Of a DNA stretch of 24,390 nucleotides, positions 1 to 8,164 are shown in pieces (position 1 is the stretch's first letter; the number at the start of each line of letters is the position of its first letter). This stretch comes from a virus. The notes below the pieces were generated by a model. It saw only the letters and a program-made list of their open reading frames with translations. It searched no databases and was not told the DNA's origin. Location: positions 1 through 24,390 of the IMG/VR virus record IMGVR_UViG_3300044974_000755, one strand, 5' to 3'. Both the position numbers and the translations under genes were made by a program.

Positions 1-504
1 TGAAGAGCCATCTGTTCCACTTGTACCTGAAGAGCCATCTGTTCCAGAGCTTCCACTTGTTCCTGATGAACCATCTGTACCAGAAGTTCCTGAAGAGCCA
101 TCTGTACCAGAAGTTCCTGAAGAGCCATCTGTACCAGAAGTGCCTGAAGAGCCATCTGTTCCAGAGCTTCCACTTGTACCTGAAGAGCCATCTGTTCCAC
201 TTGTACCTGATGAACCATCTGTACCAGAAGTACCTGAAGAGCCATCTGTTCCACTTGTTCCTGATGAACCATCTGTACCAGAAGTTCCTGAAGAGCCATC
301 TGTTCCAGAAGTTCCTGAAGAGCCATCTGTTCCAGAAGTTCCTGAAGAGCCATCTGTTCCAGAAGTTCCTGAAGAGCCATCTGTTCCAGAGCTTCCACTT
401 GTTCCTGATGAACCATCTGTTCCACTTGTTCCTGATGAACCATCTGTACCAGAAGTACCTGAAGAGCCATCTGTTCCACTTGTACCTGACGTTCCACTAG
501 TACC
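1..504 (-). repeat. Minisatellite encoding Gly-X-Y triplets
   Basis: A 9-nt-based tandem repeat in which 9-nt blocks (three codons, GTS, GTD or GSS) combine into 18-, 27- and 36-nt higher-order units. A 27-nt unit recurs almost exactly about four times in a row around 285-392. The purity at nucleotide level, not just protein level, indicates recent expansion by slippage or unequal recombination. It may also be a region of collapsed or mis-sized assembly. Confidence 0.9.
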
Positions 505-660
505 CCCAGTGATACTGTCGGTTAAGGCAGAAAAATATATCTGTTGAGAATCCCCGGTTAAGGTTGGACTACCTTGTTCGTAGTTCGTTACAATATAGAG
601 CACATCGCTGGGGGCGGCTGACAGTGCTATACCTAAGTCGGTTATTCTTACATTTGCCAT
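1..660 (-). CDS. Collagen-like Gly-X-Y repeat fibre protein (partial, C-terminus beyond left edge)
   Basis: The minus-strand frame from the ATG at 660 stays open for 220 codons and leaves the window at base 1 without a stop. The first ~52 residues (starting MANVRITDLGIAL) form a short non-repetitive head. From about residue 53 onward the sequence is an unbroken series of Gly-X-Y triplets using only GTS, GTD and GSS. There is no proline, so a classical collagen helix is not assured. Phage collagen-like proteins of this kind usually form trimeric fibre shafts. Its place at the end of a tail/adhesin gene block fits a tail fibre or virion decoration. The ATG is preceded by TATTTATTA with 3 nt between. 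The plus-strand frames open here are shadows of the repeat. Function is inferred from composition and context only. Confidence 0.8.
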   Translation of the reverse strand, partial: MANVRITDLGIALSAAPSDVLYIVTNYEQGSPTLTGDSQQIYFSALTDSITGGTSGTSGTSGTDGSSGTSGTDGSSGTSGTDGSSGTSGSSGTDGSSGTSGTDGSSGTSGTDGSSGTSGTDGSSGTSGTDGSSGTSGTDGSSGTSGTDGSSGTSGTDGSSGTSGSSGTDGSSGTSGTDGSSGTSGTDGSSGTSGTDGSSGTSGSSGTDGSSGTSGTDGSS

Positions 661-663
661 AGC

Positions 664-672
664 TAATAAATA
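664..672 (-). promoter_or_regulatory. TATTTATTA element upstream of the collagen-like fibre gene
   Basis: TATTTATTA lies 3 nt before the ATG at 660, in the 42-bp gap after the PT-stalk gene. It is the same 9-mer as before the 1149-aa gene. The very short spacing argues against a simple -10 promoter box and leaves a translation or RNA-processing role open. Confidence 0.3.
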
Positions 673-702
673 TTTTTAATCTTTACTTTTTTCATTTTAT
701 TT

Positions 703-1674
703 TTAACATGGACCGCATAAACTTCCAACAACAAATCCATCTGTCCCAATTTGCCACATTCCTCCCGAAGTATCGGTTGTGTCAGTATACCAAAGGTTGT
801 TGCCGTTGTATGGTGTATTTAGGGCTGCGTCTGAGTAAAATCTCAATACGTTTGACCATTGTGAAGTTGGTGAGTAAGTAGTCTGTGTCAAAGTGTATGT
901 AGAACAACTACAACTACTATCCCCTGATGAAACAGCATAGGCAGTTGAATCTTCCTGAAGAATTAGTGGATTACCGTCTTGTGTAATCAAGACGTTACCA
1001 AATTGGTCAATTATCAATATTTCGAAAACAGTTGGTGTTGAAGAAGGTGTTGGAGTTGGAGTTTGGGTTGGCGTTTCAGACGGCGTTTGAGTTGGTGTCT
1101 CAGTAGTAGTTTGTGTCGGAGTTTGAGTTGGTGTCTCGGAAGGTGTTTGAGAAGGTGTTGGCGTTTGAGTTTCTGTTGCGGTAGGAGTTGAACCAGGTGT
1201 TGCGCTAGGTGTGGGTGTTTGTGTCGGTGTTTCAGTGGTGGTAGGTGTTTGTGTCGGTGTCTCAGTGGTGGTAGGCGTTTGGGTCGGTGTCTCAGTGGTA
1301 GTTGGTGTAGGCGTTTGGGTCGGTGTCTCAGATGGCGTTATTGAAGGTGTTGGTGTATTTGTAGGTGTTGGTGATGGTGTTGCTGGAGGAGGTGTTGTCG
1401 TAGGTGTTGGTGTTGGAGAAGGGGTAACACATGGCCCAAGTTGAACCACAACCCCATTCAACATTTCAGTTCTTGTTTGAGCCGAATAATATAATGTGGC
1501 CGCTGATAATGGGTCGGGATAATTACTTACATAGACATCAAAGGGACCTAATGCGTTTGTGTTTGGTGTAATCTTTATTATATAGGAATTACAAGTATCT
1601 GCGGAAATCTGTTGTTCAATAAAATTATCACAGCCAGGTGCAGTATTTACAACGAAAATCGATTGAAGGGACAT
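703..1674 (-). CDS. Thr/Pro-rich stalk protein with N- and C-terminal globular domains (putative tail fibre/adhesin)
   Basis: I chose the ATG at 1674 (protein starts MSLQSIFVV, 323 aa) over an in-frame TTG at 1692, because the stretch between is an A-rich leader following a TATTTATTG element. Residues ~1-82 form a small domain with Cys at 15, 28 and 82. Residues ~83-215 are almost pure Thr/Pro/Ser/Gln/Glu (TPTQTP, TTTETP units), an extended stalk-like linker. Residues ~216-323 form a C-terminal domain with paired cysteines (CSC near 255-257, CGPC at the end) and several Trp/Tyr residues, plausibly a receptor-binding tip or disulfide-stabilised knob. It sits between the small Cys-rich gene and the collagen-like fibre. 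No enzymatic motif is visible. A structural role is inferred from architecture and context. Confidence 0.8.
   Translation of the reverse strand: MSLQSIFVVNTAPGCDNFIEQQISADTCNSYIIKITPNTNALGPFDVYVSNYPDPLSAATLYYSAQTRTEMLNGVVVQLGPCVTPSPTPTPTTTPPPATPSPTPTNTPTPSITPSETPTQTPTPTTTETPTQTPTTTETPTQTPTTTETPTQTPTPSATPGSTPTATETQTPTPSQTPSETPTQTPTQTTTETPTQTPSETPTQTPTPTPSSTPTVFEILIIDQFGNVLITQDGNPLILQEDSTAYAVSSGDSSCSCSTYTLTQTTYSPTSQWSNVLRFYSDAALNTPYNGNNLWYTDTTDTSGGMWQIGTDGFVVGSLCGPC
1211..1330 (-). repeat. 30-nt tandem repeat in the Thr/Pro stalk
   Basis: Three near-identical 30-nt units (1211-1240, 1241-1270, 1271-1300) encode repeats of TTTETPTQTP, with a fourth partial copy to ~1330 offset by a 6-nt insertion. 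The high nucleotide identity suggests recent tandem duplication that would change stalk length in multiples of 10 residues. Confidence 0.8.
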
Positions 1675-1689
1675 CAGGTCTTTTTTTTT

Positions 1690-1698
1690 CAATAAATA
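1690..1698 (-). promoter_or_regulatory. TATTTATTG element upstream of the PT-stalk gene
   Basis: On the coding strand TATTTATTG is followed by an A-run and the ATG at 1674, leaving about 15 nt. The same TATTTAT core precedes most non-overlapped genes here. It is a candidate promoter or translation-enhancing element. No promoter activity is demonstrated, and in such AT-rich DNA chance matches are possible. Confidence 0.35.
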
Positions 1699-1752
1699 CC
1701 TGAACTATATTGATTTTTAAACCACCATAAAAAATAAAATAAACTAATAATA

Positions 1753-2112
1753 TCAAACGAGCACCAAAGAACAATTTGACTCGTCTATGGATATTCCACT
1801 TATCACACAGCTTGACTCTTGAATCGAAATATTAACAATACAATCAACCAAACTTACGGTAATGTTAAATGAACATCCAAAAGTACAATCCAAAATCTTA
1901 AATAATTCACAACCGTTAGCATCAACTAATTTCAACATTATCGCCGGAGCTGTATTGAAAATTGGAGGAATCGAAGAGTTGTAACTAATTTCAGGTGGTA
2001 CTGTAGTATTGATTGTACCAATTAGGCTTTGATTATTCCCATAAACATCCGCAATGTAAACTTGAACTGGTGTGCTAGCCCCCGATATGAAGTCTATTCT
2101 TACCTGTGTCAT
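1753..2112 (-). CDS. Small Cys-rich putative tail/adhesin accessory protein
   Basis: I chose the ATG at 2112 (119 aa, starting MTQVRIDFI) over a TTG at 2121, because the ATG overlaps the TGA of the SprB-repeat gene as ATGA, a typical coupled junction. The protein is beta-rich in appearance, with six cysteines (about 68, 76, 80, 91, 102, 114), no membrane segment and no catalytic motif. Residues 64-68 (DANGC) match the end signature of SprB repeats, and the encoding 15-nt string also occurs in the neighbouring SprB gene. It may be a degenerate repeat module or a chaperone/tip protein for the adhesin next to it. I do not recognise a family. Confidence 0.75.
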   Translation of the reverse strand: MTQVRIDFISGASTPVQVYIADVYGNNQSLIGTINTTVPPEISYNSSIPPIFNTAPAIMLKLVDANGCELFKILDCTFGCSFNITVSLVDCIVNISIQESSCVISGISIDESNCSLVLV

Positions 2113-4259
2113 GACAAACAACTTATATCATAGTTTATAACCAAATCTATAACGATACTTTGATTGAGCAAAGCAGGATTTGTACCATTGGTTTGAATTG
2201 TTATTTGGTTGGTTTGTGGATTTACAATGACAGATGTTACACCAGGTACACCATAAAGTAATGTGGTAATTGTATCGTAATACAAATTATCTGAAGGAGC
2301 AACATTTAATTGTGTTGTCGTGAAGAAAGTTGTTTGACCACTCAATCCACTTGGCTCAACTTTGACTTGTGCTGTGAATGTTGCAGAGTTAAAAGTACAA
2401 CCCGAGTTTCCAAAAATTAAGTCTTGGTATCCATCATTCAACATCTGTAATAATCCAAACTGACATGGTGATACCGTAGTTAAGAACTCGGAACCCATGA
2501 CATATGTGGTATAAGAGGCGTAGGTCGAAAAACAAGAAATTGTCGTTTGTCTAGTTAGGTAACATCCTGTTAAATCAGTAATAGTAACACTATAAGTTCC
2601 TCCTGTAAGACCCGATACTGATATTTGTTGTGGATTATTAGGTACGTTATCAGACCATTGATAGGTAAATGGTGGTTGACCACTCGAAATAAATGCGGTT
2701 ATTGTACCACTATCCCCCGTTCCACAACCTGTACTGTATATTGAAAAATCTAATGGTATAGAATTACCCACAAAAACTTGTGCCGTCTGTGTACACCCTG
2801 AAGAATCTGTAACTTGAACCACATGTTGTCCTGCGGTAATATTAGTGAACGTCACAGAACTTAAAGTTGTATCTGAAAAATAAGTTATACCATCTAAACT
2901 ATATTGAAAAGGTTCAACGCCCCCACTTGTCTTTATCAATTCAATTGCCCCGTTTGAACCATTACATGTTGTTCCACTTACAAGTGTAGAAATTGTAAAT
3001 AAATTATCTGTAAAAATGTCAACATCTTGAGCGTAGGCACAACCAGTCTCATCAGTAACAAAAAGAGAATAAGTACCTGCCGATAAATTATTGAAAAACT
3101 GATTGGACTCAATTGATGTTACAATTTGTGAATTTGAGTCAGGATAAATAAGTTGGTAAGTATATGGGGGGCTTCCTTCTGTTACATTTATTAGTAAGGA
3201 ACCACCAGTACTTGAACAAACGGAGTTCTCAATCGTCAATGAAACTGAACCCAAACTTTGTGGAGTTGATATTTCTGTTCCCACAACAATATTACACAAT
3301 CCGGCGTCCGTTACTGAAAACAAATATGACCCTGAAGGTATATTATTCAAAACAAATTGTTGAGAATAAGTTATAAGTACATTTCCCGTTGAAGCAGAAT
3401 AATAATATGGTGCCGTTCCTCCTGATATGTTGAGCGTCAATGACCCGTCACTACTAAAACAAGTTGGTGTTATTGCTGAAAAGTAAGTAAACCCTAAAGG
3501 TTGAACTTCTCCGACTCCTACCGACTTTGTTCTTTTACAACCGTTAGCATCCGTAACTTCGACTGAGTATGTCCCTGTGGTCAATCCTGTTATTGTGCTT
3601 CCCGTATCACCATTACTCCAAACATAAGTGTATGGTGGTGTGCCAGTTTGACCTGTGACGTAGACTTTACCGATTGGTGTGAACGTGTTGGCACATGGGG
3701 AACTCGGCACTGAGTAGAAACCGAAATCTAACTCATTCGAACTTGAAATTATAAAACTTGGAGTGGAACCTGATGTTCCTCCAATATCCTCCGCAACAAT
3801 GTAATAACTGTCAGCAGATAAACTTGTGAAAACAAACTCTCCCGAATTAGTATAACCCGAACTTACTAAACTATTTGAGGTGGTGTAAAGATAAAAATTG
3901 GTTGTTGCCAAATTAGCGGTCGAGGTGGCACTTACCGACCCGTTATTAAGCCCACAAGTTGTATCAACGAGACCTAATATGGAAGCACAGATTCCACTAC
4001 TTACTAAGACGTTAATATTATTGTATCCGTAATTGTTAGGTGTGCTTGAATCAATTCCGTTAATTACGTAAACACCAGGAAAAAGACCCGTTCTTGTTGA
4101 TGTACCGCCGATACTATAATCTGAACCCAAATCGGGGTCGACCCATGTGACAGTATATGGTGGAGTACCCCCAGTAAATGTAATACTTATCACACCCGCA
4201 CCAGTATTCAAACTGTCACCAGTTATCAATAATGAATAATTAAGTGCTACGTTAGACAT
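2109..4259 (-). CDS. SprB-repeat protein, putative phage adhesin/tail fibre
   Basis: A 716-aa protein built mainly from ~70-residue modules of the SprB-repeat type, with a GGTPPY-like opening, a central Trp-Ser-Asn, then GTYSVxVTDxxGC at the end. Clear copies lie near residues 195-250, 265-335, 345-415, 428-497 and 510-575. A divergent one covers ~20-90, and a degenerate one ~96-170. Residues ~576-716 form a distinct C-terminal domain without the repeat. SprB repeats are known from large Bacteroidota surface adhesins, including the gliding adhesin SprB. Here there is no signal peptide and no type IX secretion C-terminal domain, and the gene overlaps an upstream virion gene by 8 nt. Display on the phage tail is therefore the likely role (inference). 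Repeat-family recognition is strong; exact function is not known. Confidence 0.85.
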   Translation of the reverse strand: MSNVALNYSLLITGDSLNTGAGVISITFTGGTPPYTVTWVDPDLGSDYSIGGTSTRTGLFPGVYVINGIDSSTPNNYGYNNINVLVSSGICASILGLVDTTCGLNNGSVSATSTANLATTNFYLYTTSNSLVSSGYTNSGEFVFTSLSADSYYIVAEDIGGTSGSTPSFIISSSNELDFGFYSVPSSPCANTFTPIGKVYVTGQTGTPPYTYVWSNGDTGSTITGLTTGTYSVEVTDANGCKRTKSVGVGEVQPLGFTYFSAITPTCFSSDGSLTLNISGGTAPYYYSASTGNVLITYSQQFVLNNIPSGSYLFSVTDAGLCNIVVGTEISTPQSLGSVSLTIENSVCSSTGGSLLINVTEGSPPYTYQLIYPDSNSQIVTSIESNQFFNNLSAGTYSLFVTDETGCAYAQDVDIFTDNLFTISTLVSGTTCNGSNGAIELIKTSGGVEPFQYSLDGITYFSDTTLSSVTFTNITAGQHVVQVTDSSGCTQTAQVFVGNSIPLDFSIYSTGCGTGDSGTITAFISSGQPPFTYQWSDNVPNNPQQISVSGLTGGTYSVTITDLTGCYLTRQTTISCFSTYASYTTYVMGSEFLTTVSPCQFGLLQMLNDGYQDLIFGNSGCTFNSATFTAQVKVEPSGLSGQTTFFTTTQLNVAPSDNLYYDTITTLLYGVPGVTSVIVNPQTNQITIQTNGTNPALLNQSIVIDLVINYDISCLS

Positions 4260-7230
4260 TACAATTTATGTTTATATTTATCCCCGTGTTTAGAACCAAT
4301 TCCTCATTAACATAATAGGGTGACGATGTTAAGTTCACAAAACTGATATTATTCCCATTTATATAGAATGTATATCCATAATTGTAAAGTTGTGGTAAGT
4401 ATTGAATCAAAGCATTTCTCCAATCTGTAGCGGTTGGTATGTCATTTGAGCCAACACCATAAAAAAAAGGTTGTTGTATAAGAATATTATTTCCAATTCT
4501 TAAATCAATATACCATGTGGTGGTAACTGAATCTAAAATACATTGAGTCAGGCTAACACCTGATGAACTTAACATACTATTGACAGAAAAATATAATATC
4601 GAGCTGAAATTAGAAACTTGTACATCCCCGTTCAACCATGGGTAAATTGAGAATGATGGATTAACACAATTAGAGGTGTAATTGAAAATACCGCTTGATA
4701 TTTTACATGGATTTGCCTCGACAGGTTCTTCGATACAACCTCTCTGTCTTCTATAAACAAATTTTTGTTTGTGTAGAACGGAGTTCTCGAATTTTATACC
4801 TCCTTGCCAAATGGTTGTAGCAGGAATCATTTGTTCCACCAACTTCATCCAATACGGACCTATACCTTCTACATAATCAATTAATTTCTGATAAGTGTAT
4901 TTGTTATTTGGTAAACCAACAGTTTGTTCAGATTGGATATATTTCCACCAAATGGACTGTAAGGTTGGGTATCCTCCTGTTTTTCCATCCGTTATGTATA
5001 ATCTATTTCTTGTGTTCACCATATTTTCCCAAAAAGTTTGGTAGAACTCAAAAAATGTTTTTTGTTTTGGCTGTGGATTTACATAAGTCCAGTCAACACC
5101 ACCAGGTACAGGGTATCCCACCGTGAGACCAGATTCAGGAATCGGATAGTCATATCTTCTTGATTGGTCCCAAACATCGTAAACTAATCCTTGAGCAGGA
5201 TTTAAGAATAAATCTATGTTTTTGACATTAAGAACAAGTTTTTCATTCCCAACATAATAGTAGGCGTTGTAATCCGCTTGATTCGATATCCTTAACTTAT
5301 CATCATCATCTAACCAACTCTTATTATTATCAATAATCTTCCTTAACTTGAATCCCAGGTTCATATATGGAAAATCTCTGTATCTATCGAGATAAAGTTG
5401 ACCATAGGTAAAAGGTTGTAGTTGTGTTTGAATATCGATGTTTTGACCTGTGTATACATTTCCTGTGATGGTAACTTGGTCAGGACTTCTATGTTGTGGT
5501 GTAACCTCGTACCAACCCGCACCAAGTTGGAAGAAATAATTTTCAGTATCTCTCGGTGCCTTCGGATAACCTAAATCATCTACAGGATAATCATCTCGAG
5601 TGATTATTGCTGCTTCATACGTAGCGGAAGAAGTAAATGCTGAAAATAAAACCCCTTTTACTTTAAAAGTAACTCCTGGTAAATATGTTGGCGTTTGCTC
5701 AACATATGTTCCACCAGTAATTGCCAGATATTGTGTTGTAAAGTTTTTTAAATTTATTCTTTGGTCGGCTAAATAAATGTGTTCGTTATACTCAATCAAT
5801 GATTCGGGAGCACCAATCAATCTCATTAGAAACTCTATAGACCTTCTTGTACCTTTTGACTTAAACAAATAAGCGGCGTTCAAGATTAAATTTCTGTAGA
5901 AGGCGTAGTTTAATTCTGTTGGTGTTAAAGCTCTAGCGTAACCAGGGTAATTGGGTTTACTTTGGTTGCCAAACACGGAGTCCAAGAAATTTTCATTCGT
6001 TATTGGTGAAAAGTTAGAAGACCATCCGAGTGTTTGAGACAAGTTGACTAATAATTGATTCGGAATGTTATTTCCTGGGTTATATTGAACTGAGTTCATA
6101 AACGCCAAGGACTCAATAAATTGTTTTACTTGGTCAAAGCTCCTACCATATATTTGTAATATCTTTTCAACCTTTTGATTTAGGGTATCGAATTCTTTTA
6201 TAGCATCAGTAACCAAAAACCTCGAAATTAGGTTTGTCTTATAAGAGTCTAAATCTACAGCAATAGATTGAAGTTGGGTTAAGTATGTATCAAAAGCGGC
6301 ACCGAGAATTGACAAGTTCCATGGTCCATCTTTTGGCCACGTTACTTGTTGATAATTGGTATAAAACTGACCCGCTTGATTCTGTGCTGGTATTTGGAAG
6401 AAAGCAGTATACTCAGGAACAGTCAATCTGTTAATCAAAAACTTTTCAACCTCATCGAAATCTTCGAGAAATACCTTATCAACGATGTAGTCGTTTGGTC
6501 TTACTAAGAAATTACCGAAATAAGTTGTTGCTGTCGTTGGGAAAGGTTGTCCTGAAACGTAAAAACCCAAAGGACCTGTAGTGGTAGAAGGTGACGGTTC
6601 AAAACCAACAACCTTATATTCGATATCATTAATAGAAATGGCATAATCCAAATACGTTTCGGTTAGGTTTCTATACTTTGAGGTGATAATTTCACGAGCC
6701 TCAATATTTGTAGTGGCACTTACACTATATTCAATCGCAAATGGGTTATTCAATCTATCAAGGTTGACCTGAAAGAATGTCTCATCTGAAATAGAATCGT
6801 ACGTGATATTGATAGCGGTTGCCCCTGTTGTAAAATCAATATTATCAAATAAAACTTCTATTGCCGCAGGAAAATAGTTAATAATTTTGGTTACAGAAAC
6901 ACTGAACCTTTTGGCTAAAGAACCATACAAAGAAAAATTAAGAACTTGAGAAACATCATAATTAGGATAGACTCTAAACTGAGTTGCTTGAATCGCTCTA
7001 CTTTGTAAAACATCTTCTAAACCCAAATCATCCAATGATAAAGGTTCGGAGAATGCCCCAACATTAAAGGTTCTATTTACCTTTTCTGTAACAATGTCAT
7101 TAAAATCAAAAACACCTAACGTAAGTCCTCCACCATTGACAGTCTGTAAACCAACAATGTTGTCAGAGAAAGTTCCCGCACCATTACCAGGTCTCGGAGG
7201 GTAAAAATATTTGGTTCTTGAAGTACTCAT
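4252..7230 (-). CDS. Large baseplate/tail protein with tail-protein-I-like motif (possible gp7/Tri2 counterpart)
   Basis: A 992-aa protein. Residues ~451-475 contain AAYLFKSKGTRRSIEFLMR followed by LIGAPE. This resembles the KGT..(S/A)..xxLxxxG signature of P2 gpI-type tail proteins, which occupy the gp7 position in contractile-tail wedges. The preceding helical region (~312-400) would suit the wedge-binding part. A later stretch (YVEGIGPYWMKLVEQMIPAT) is also helical. The last ~130 residues look like a separate beta domain. It starts at an ATGA junction with the upstream gene and overlaps the SprB-repeat gene by 8 nt, so it may anchor that adhesin. T4 gp7 is of similar size (1032 aa). The gp7 link is inference from the motif and the presence of gp25 and gp6 upstream. 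An alternative is a fibre-attachment protein. Confidence 0.6.
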   Translation of the reverse strand: MSTSRTKYFYPPRPGNGAGTFSDNIVGLQTVNGGGLTLGVFDFNDIVTEKVNRTFNVGAFSEPLSLDDLGLEDVLQSRAIQATQFRVYPNYDVSQVLNFSLYGSLAKRFSVSVTKIINYFPAAIEVLFDNIDFTTGATAINITYDSISDETFFQVNLDRLNNPFAIEYSVSATTNIEAREIITSKYRNLTETYLDYAISINDIEYKVVGFEPSPSTTTGPLGFYVSGQPFPTTATTYFGNFLVRPNDYIVDKVFLEDFDEVEKFLINRLTVPEYTAFFQIPAQNQAGQFYTNYQQVTWPKDGPWNLSILGAAFDTYLTQLQSIAVDLDSYKTNLISRFLVTDAIKEFDTLNQKVEKILQIYGRSFDQVKQFIESLAFMNSVQYNPGNNIPNQLLVNLSQTLGWSSNFSPITNENFLDSVFGNQSKPNYPGYARALTPTELNYAFYRNLILNAAYLFKSKGTRRSIEFLMRLIGAPESLIEYNEHIYLADQRINLKNFTTQYLAITGGTYVEQTPTYLPGVTFKVKGVLFSAFTSSATYEAAIITRDDYPVDDLGYPKAPRDTENYFFQLGAGWYEVTPQHRSPDQVTITGNVYTGQNIDIQTQLQPFTYGQLYLDRYRDFPYMNLGFKLRKIIDNNKSWLDDDDKLRISNQADYNAYYYVGNEKLVLNVKNIDLFLNPAQGLVYDVWDQSRRYDYPIPESGLTVGYPVPGGVDWTYVNPQPKQKTFFEFYQTFWENMVNTRNRLYITDGKTGGYPTLQSIWWKYIQSEQTVGLPNNKYTYQKLIDYVEGIGPYWMKLVEQMIPATTIWQGGIKFENSVLHKQKFVYRRQRGCIEEPVEANPCKISSGIFNYTSNCVNPSFSIYPWLNGDVQVSNFSSILYFSVNSMLSSSGVSLTQCILDSVTTTWYIDLRIGNNILIQQPFFYGVGSNDIPTATDWRNALIQYLPQLYNYGYTFYINGNNISFVNLTSSPYYVNEELVLNTGINININCNV

Positions 7231-8138
7231 TGAGCTGTGATAGTTGTGAAGTTTTTACTGAAGTCGATATTATTACCACGATTTTGTCTAACCTCATATA
7301 GAAGAGCATTGAATTGGTCTCTAATTTCATACAAGTTGTATTGTCTGTATATGTTGTTCTGTGAATCGTAGATTGTGTATATACCATCATCAATAGACTT
7401 GGTTTGATTACCATAAAGGGCAATTGCGAGAGATGATATATCGTATTCAACCATTTCAACCTCCAATGTTACCGGGTTAAAAAATGTATTTGAAATAATA
7501 ACCTCTTGGTCAGGTTGACCAATATATGGTGTTGCGTTTGGATTGTTGGTAGGTGATGATGACGGGGATAATGTCAAAAATAATAAGTTTGCCGTACCAT
7601 CAACATATCTATATCTTATCGCCTTTTGAGTAGAATTCGTTTGGTTAGATACGACAGGCTCACAATAGAAACAAGAAGTTACAACTCTGAAGAAGTTAGG
7701 AATTTTTGAACCATCAGGGTTTAAATACTCCACTCTGAATCCAACAAGTCCTTGAGGTACGAATTTATTTTGGAACTCAGGTGGCACGTTTGTAACATCT
7801 ATAATAATTCCTTTGACGTTGGGAAGAGCGCTTAAAACACCACAATCCGTGATTACAGTTCTTATTTGTGCTGGTCTCAAATAGAGAGTATAAATACCAA
7901 TTGCGTTGAATTGATTGGCCGGCAGAGTTAAATTATATAACCCACCCAAAACTTCGACACCAGCATTTCCCCCAGTTGCCGTATTGTTAAAAAATGGTCT
8001 CAAAATTGTTGGTGCGTCCAACCTTGTTAACGTAAAATCTTGAGTCGCATCACGAGTCGGCGTATACACCATAAGGATTTCTACATCTTCAGGTGAAACA
8101 TCACTCGGTCTTATTGTACCATATGAACCTATCGCCAT
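7227..8138 (-). CDS. Putative virion (baseplate/tail) protein, 303 aa
   Basis: No family recognised. The start at 8138 follows an A-rich leader and a TATTTATA element 13 nt upstream. The protein looks beta-rich, with a CxxC pair at 156/159 (SCFYCEP) and a Ser/Pro/Asn-rich loop near 195-205. Its C-terminal third is rich in Tyr, Asn and Gln (IYDSQNNIYRQYNLYEIRDQ). It has no signal peptide or membrane segment. It is coupled by ATGA to the 992-aa tail protein and lies directly after the PKD-domain gene, so a structural role in the same assembly is likely but inferred. Confidence 0.7.
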   Translation of the reverse strand: MAIGSYGTIRPSDVSPEDVEILMVYTPTRDATQDFTLTRLDAPTILRPFFNNTATGGNAGVEVLGGLYNLTLPANQFNAIGIYTLYLRPAQIRTVITDCGVLSALPNVKGIIIDVTNVPPEFQNKFVPQGLVGFRVEYLNPDGSKIPNFFRVVTSCFYCEPVVSNQTNSTQKAIRYRYVDGTANLLFLTLSPSSSPTNNPNATPYIGQPDQEVIISNTFFNPVTLEVEMVEYDISSLAIALYGNQTKSIDDGIYTIYDSQNNIYRQYNLYEIRDQFNALLYEVRQNRGNNIDFSKNFTTITAQ

Positions 8139-8151
8139 ATTTTCTTTTTTT

Positions 8152-8164
8152 TATAAATAGTTTA
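8152..8164 (-). promoter_or_regulatory. TAAACTATTTATA element (candidate late promoter or translation signal)
   Basis: The coding-strand 12-mer TAAACTATTTAT (8164 down to 8153) is identical to one upstream of the 1149-aa gene (16625 down to 16614). In both cases the TATTTAT core ends about 12-14 nt before the ATG. Identical sequence at matched spacing before two separate gene starts argues for function. Seen from the other strand the core reads TATAAATA, the T4 late promoter consensus, but in the wrong orientation for these genes. Confidence 0.4.

Noticed and set aside
1-500. CRISPR-like regular repeats
   Set aside because: The repeats are directly tandem with no unique spacers and stay in frame as Gly-X-Y codons, so this is a coding minisatellite.
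21-547. Two plus-strand open frames over the repeat region (Leu/Lys/His-rich and Pro/Glu/Val-rich)
   Set aside because: They are low-complexity shadows of the minus-strand Gly-X-Y gene; every neighbouring gene is on the minus strand and no credible domain is encoded.
1211-1444. Plus-strand Val/Gly-rich open frame
   Set aside because: It is the antisense of the Thr/Pro stalk repeat, a composition artefact.
1675-1692. TTG start extending the PT-stalk protein by six residues
   Set aside because: The ATG at 1674 is better: the upstream codons are an A-run that looks like a leader after the TATTTATTG element.
2109-4259. Host chromosomal SprB gliding gene
   Set aside because: There is no signal peptide or type IX secretion domain, and the gene is overlapped by and co-directional with phage baseplate genes.
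8152-8159. T4-type late promoter TATAAATA on the plus strand
   Set aside because: It points away from all genes; there is no plus-strand gene downstream. The minus-strand reading of the same site is kept as a candidate element.
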